From Campylobacteraceae bacterium (GTDB lineage Bacteria; Campylobacterota; Campylobacteria; Campylobacterales; JALSKU01), in assembly GCA_015488975.1 (NCBI GenBank), contig WFMT01000036.1, positions 1 to 9,131 of the forward strand: a DNA stretch of 9,131 bases, given 5' to 3'. This document shows, one piece after another, positions 6,016 to 9,131 of the stretch. Position 1 is the first letter of the stretch. Each line of letters begins with the position of its first letter. Position numbers and translations under genes: made by a program. Below the pieces are notes generated by a model. That model was not told the origin of the DNA and searched no databases. It saw only the letters and a list, made by a program, of their open reading frames with translations.

Positions 6016-7881
6016 ATGAATAGGTATGGTATTGATATTTGGGGAAAACAGAAATTTGATATAAAAGATGGCAAAGTTTATGTCGATTACAAATCAAAGC
6101 CTGCGATTATAAATATAGTTAAAAGTGCAAGAAAAAAAGGACTCAGCGGGCCTTTGCTTATCAGATTTCCGCATTTGATTGAATCCCAAATAGAATTAAT
6201 TTATAAAACTTTTAGCAAAGTTCAAAAAGATTTTAAGTATAAGGGTAGTTTCAATGCTGTTTTTCCACTAAAAGTAAATCAATATCCCGGATTTGTAAAA
6301 AATCTGGTAAAAATTGGAAAAAAATTTAATTATGGGTTGGAAGCTGGGAGTAAAGCTGAACTTATTTTAGCTATGACATATAATAATGAAAAATCTCCTA
6401 TTACCGTAAATGGATTTAAAGATAATGAAATGATAATTTTAGGATTTTTAGCTGCTAAAATGGGTCAAGATATAACTTTAACCATTGAAGGTATCAATGA
6501 ACTTGAAAATATCGTTGAAAATATGAATAATTTTGAAGGCACAGTGCCAAATATTGGACTTAGGATAAGGCTTCACAGCTCAGGTATAGGTATTTGGGCA
6601 AAAAGTGGTGGAATTAATTCTAAGTTTGGGTTGACTTCTCTTGAGCTTATAACTGCGATTGATATTTTAAAAAAGTATAATATTTTAAAATATTTTACAA
6701 TGATACATTTTCATATCGGATCACAAATAGAAGATATTGCCCCATTAAAAAAAGCTTTAAGAGAAGCAGGTAATATCTTTGCCGAGCTTAAAAAAATGGG
6801 TGCAAAAAATTTAAAAGCTATAAACCTTGGAGGCGGTTTGGCAGTTGAATATTCGCAAAATAAAAATAATTATCATAGAAATTATTCTTTAGATGAATAT
6901 GCAAACGATATAATATATTTACTGCAAGATATAGCAAAAAGAAAAGGTGTCGAAGAGCCGGATATCTTCATAGAATCCGGTAGGTTTGTGTCAGCTTCTC
7001 ATGCAGTATTGGTTGCACCGGTACTGGAGCTATTTTCTAAAGAATATAGCGAAACAGCATTGAAGCTTAAAAAAACAAATCCTCCACTAATAAGTGAATT
7101 GTACGCATTATATAAAGATATGGATAAAAAAAATGCACTCGAGTTTTTGCATGACGGCATAGATCATATGGAGTCACTCTTAACACTTTTTGATTTAAGT
7201 TATATAGATATTATAGATAGGGCCAATACTGAAATCTTGGTTAACCTTATCATTAAAAAAGCCGTAGATTTACTTAAAGATAAAAATTATAATGAATTAA
7301 TATCAATTCAAGAAAGAGTACAGGAAAGATATCTTTTAAATTTTTCTATTTTTCAAAGCTTGCCGGATAGCTGGGGGTTAAAACAAAATTTTCCAGTTAT
7401 GCCCCTGAGTAAACTTAATGAATCAAATACTAGAAGTGCCTCGCTGTGGGATATAACATGCGATAGTGACGGAGAAGTGAGTTTTGATGTAAAAAATCCA
7501 CTTTTTTTGCATGATGTAAACCTTGAAGAAGAAGACTATTTTCTCGCATTTTTTTTAGTCGGTGCTTATCAGGAAACTATGGGCATAGCACACAATCTCT
7601 TTTCCCATCCTACTGAATTAAGTGTTGAAATAGATGAAGAAAGTTACAATATACAAAATATAATCAGATCTAAAAATATTATTGAGATTCTAGGAAATAT
7701 AGAGTATAATAAAAATGAGATAAAAAATATTTTATTTAATAAAATAAATAAATCAGACTTAATAAACAAAACAAAGAAAAGTAAAGTATTTGATATATTA
7801 AATATATTTTTAAATGATAACAGTTATTTAAAAACTGATATTATCCAATCAAATTTCTTTGAGGAATATGAAAATGAATAG
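6016..7881 (+). CDS. speA: Biosynthetic arginine decarboxylase
   Basis: SpeA converts L-arginine to agmatine and CO2, the entry to putrescine and spermidine. It is a pyridoxal-phosphate enzyme of the alanine racemase fold. The 621 residues hold the PLP lysine K86 in FPLKVNQ, HFHIGSQI (231-238), the phosphate-binding NLGGGLAVEY (270-279), and ESGRFVSASHAV (320-331). WDITCDSDGE (478-487) supplies the active-site cysteine C482 from the partner subunit, and FLVGAYQETMG (513-523) closes the site. Length fits the SpeA group (about 610-660), with the usual large helical insertion and C-terminal tail (540-621), both distinguishing it from ornithine or diaminopimelate decarboxylase. ATG 6016 follows AGGA (6006-6009) at 6 nt. 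It overlaps cysE by 8 nt. The usual partners for turning agmatine into putrescine (agmatine deiminase and amidase) are not in the window. Confidence 0.96.
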   Translation: MNRYGIDIWGKQKFDIKDGKVYVDYKSKPAIINIVKSARKKGLSGPLLIRFPHLIESQIELIYKTFSKVQKDFKYKGSFNAVFPLKVNQYPGFVKNLVKIGKKFNYGLEAGSKAELILAMTYNNEKSPITVNGFKDNEMIILGFLAAKMGQDITLTIEGINELENIVENMNNFEGTVPNIGLRIRLHSSGIGIWAKSGGINSKFGLTSLELITAIDILKKYNILKYFTMIHFHIGSQIEDIAPLKKALREAGNIFAELKKMGAKNLKAINLGGGLAVEYSQNKNNYHRNYSLDEYANDIIYLLQDIAKRKGVEEPDIFIESGRFVSASHAVLVAPVLELFSKEYSETALKLKKTNPPLISELYALYKDMDKKNALEFLHDGIDHMESLLTLFDLSYIDIIDRANTEILVNLIIKKAVDLLKDKNYNELISIQERVQERYLLNFSIFQSLPDSWGLKQNFPVMPLSKLNESNTRSASLWDITCDSDGEVSFDVKNPLFLHDVNLEEEDYFLAFFLVGAYQETMGIAHNLFSHPTELSVEIDEESYNIQNIIRSKNIIEILGNIEYNKNEIKNILFNKINKSDLINKTKKSKVFDILNIFLNDNSYLKTDIIQSNFFEEYENE

Positions 7882-8593
7882 TGAACAATCTCTTTGGAAA
7901 CAGATAAAAGAGGATTTTACCATGCCCTATACTTGTGATCCTGCCATAAATTCAAAGGTTGAGCTATTTTTTAATTATCCGGGCGTCTGGGCTCTTGTTT
8001 CTTATAGGCTTGCACATAAGGTTTATAAAAAAGGATGGAAAACCTTTGGTAGAATTATCATGGGTATTTCCCAAATCTTTACAAATATAGACATACACCC
8101 TGCCTGTGAGATTGGCAGAAGAGTCTTTATAGATCATGGTTTTGGCGTAGTTATAGGTCAAACTGCAAAGGTTGGTAATGATGTTTTGATTTACCAGCAA
8201 GTGACTATTGGCGGCGTTAGTTTAGAGAGGGGCATAAAAAGACATCCAACTGTAAAAGACAGAGTTGTTGTTGGTGGCGGTGCTAAAATATTAGGCAATA
8301 TAATAATAGGAGAAAATTCAAAAGTTGGGGCGAATTCAGTAGTTATTCATGATGTTCCTGCTAATTCTACAGCTATTGGCATACCTGCTCGTGTTATACA
8401 AAAAGGAAGAGATAAGTCTCAGCTCTCACATAATAAACTTCCAGATATAAACAAGGAGTTGTTTGAATATATTATCAAAAGGTTAAATATATTAGAAGAT
8501 GTTTTTGAAAAACACGATGAAGAGATAGTAATACAAAAAGATCAAGAGTTGGAAAAAATTTACGAAACATTTTTAAAAACTATAAAAGGATAG
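7874..8593 (+). CDS. cysE: Serine O-acetyltransferase
   Basis: CysE makes O-acetylserine from serine and acetyl-CoA, the committed step to cysteine. I place the start at ATG 7874, giving 239 residues, because GAGGA (7861-7865) lies 8 nt before it. An ATG at 7868 is only 2 nt from that site, and a TTG at 7859 precedes it. The protein has a short helical N-terminal part (1-70), then the left-handed beta-helix of hexapeptide repeats (about 72-175). Catalytic residues are visible: D73 and H88 (in IDHGFG) match the Asp-His dyad of E. coli CysE, and H124 in KRHPT is the second histidine. NIIIGENSKVGANSVV and VPANSTAIGIPARVI follow. A charged helical tail (about 190-239) ends in Gly, not in the terminal Ile used for binding CysK in E. 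coli, so the cysteine synthase complex may differ (inference). It overlaps speA by 8 nt. Confidence 0.95.
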   Translation: MNSEQSLWKQIKEDFTMPYTCDPAINSKVELFFNYPGVWALVSYRLAHKVYKKGWKTFGRIIMGISQIFTNIDIHPACEIGRRVFIDHGFGVVIGQTAKVGNDVLIYQQVTIGGVSLERGIKRHPTVKDRVVVGGGAKILGNIIIGENSKVGANSVVIHDVPANSTAIGIPARVIQKGRDKSQLSHNKLPDINKELFEYIIKRLNILEDVFEKHDEEIVIQKDQELEKIYETFLKTIKG

Positions 8594-8596
8594 AAA

Positions 8597-9131
8597 ATGC
8601 TTACAAAAAGAGTTAAAAGATTAAATGAATCAATGACACTTGCTATTACTACATTGGCAAGAGAATTAAAAGATAGTGGCAAAGATATACTTAGTTTTTC
8701 AGCAGGAGAGCCAGACTTTGATACACCTGAAGTAATAAAAGAAGAAGCTGTAATGGCTCTAAAGAAAGGTTTTACAAAATATACTGCAGTTGCAGGCATA
8801 CCCGAACTTTTACAAGCAATCGCTACAAAATTAAAAAGAGATAATGCCCTTGTTTATAAACCATCAAATATCATTACAAGTAATGGCGCAAAGCACTCAC
8901 TGTTTAACCTAATACAAGTCTTAATTGAGCAAGGAGATGAAGTTATTATTCCAGCACCATATTGGGTAACTTATCCTGAGCTTGTAAGATACAGTGGCGG
9001 CATTCCTGTGCCTGTTGAGACAAATGATGAGAGTGGATTTAAGATAACTCCAAGGCAGTTAAAAGATGCGATAACTCCAAGAACAAAACTACTCATCCTA
9101 ACAACACCTTCAAATCCTACTGGATCATTAT
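8597..9131 (+). CDS. aspB: Class I/II aminotransferase (aspartate aminotransferase), 3' end outside window
   Basis: A frame opens at ATG 8597, 3 nt after the cysE stop, with AAGGA (8586-8590) 6 nt upstream. It runs without a stop to the window edge, giving 178 residues of a protein usually about 390 long. Fold-type I aminotransferase features are clear: SFSAGEPDFDTPEVI near residue 34, the KYTAVAGIPELL segment, the PLP phosphate loop SNGAKHSLFNL, APYWVTYPE, and SNPTGS at the end (PLP-binding Asn). The PLP lysine and C-terminal arginine lie outside the window. This pattern is the AspB/AspC group that exchanges aspartate and oxaloacetate with glutamate and 2-oxoglutarate. In C. jejuni the gene at this place is called aspB. 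The exact substrate range cannot be fixed from the visible half. It is the last visible member of the operon. Confidence 0.9.
   Translation, partial: MLTKRVKRLNESMTLAITTLARELKDSGKDILSFSAGEPDFDTPEVIKEEAVMALKKGFTKYTAVAGIPELLQAIATKLKRDNALVYKPSNIITSNGAKHSLFNLIQVLIEQGDEVIIPAPYWVTYPELVRYSGGIPVPVETNDESGFKITPRQLKDAITPRTKLLILTTPSNPTGSL

Noticed and set aside
7859..7873. TTG (7859) or ATG (7868) as the cysE start
   Set aside because: The GAGGA site overlaps or nearly touches these codons; spacing is right only for ATG 7874.

Overview
The window looks like chromosomal DNA from a low-GC Campylobacterota (epsilonproteobacterium). It is AT-rich (roughly 30% GC by eye). The plus-strand gene order flgA-ubiX-coaD-tmk-hisS-speA-cysE-aspartate aminotransferase matches the cluster I recall from Campylobacter jejuni (Cj0769c to Cj0762c). 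Genus cannot be fixed from the sequence. No mobile element, CRISPR array or phage gene was seen.

Layout. Positions 3-704 (+) hold the 3' part of a protein with a C-terminal J domain; its frame is open through the left edge. It converges, with 13 nt between stop codons, on a small four-helix membrane protein (718-1152, -). A HAD-family phosphatase (1267-1920, -) lies behind that, with an 11-bp AT-rich inverted repeat at its stop codon. The 282-nt gap 1921-2202 is the most interesting noncoding stretch. It carries an intrinsic terminator on the plus strand with no plus-strand gene ahead of it. The terminator loop is 13 nt of pure pyrimidine and contains CCUCCUU, the anti-Shine-Dalgarno core, which suggests a small regulatory RNA. 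Two near-consensus sigma-70 promoters follow, and then tRNA-Gly(GCC) at 2203-2277.

From the tRNA to the right edge all genes lie on the plus strand and are packed with gaps of at most 29 nt or overlaps of 8-10 nt, with no terminator seen between them. The flgA start (GTG, 2280) lies 2 nt after the tRNA CCA end and has no Shine-Dalgarno sequence, so tRNA and operon are probably one transcript. The operon mixes functions: P-ring assembly (FlgA), prenylated flavin (UbiX), coenzyme A (CoaD), dTDP synthesis (Tmk), histidyl-tRNA charging (HisS), polyamine synthesis (SpeA), cysteine synthesis (CysE) and amino-acid transamination (AspB/AspC-like, cut by the right edge). The shared theme is housekeeping metabolism and translation, with one flagellar gene at the head.

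The coding part is largely conventional. The leads worth following are the candidate sRNA with an anti-SD loop and the tRNA/flgA junction.
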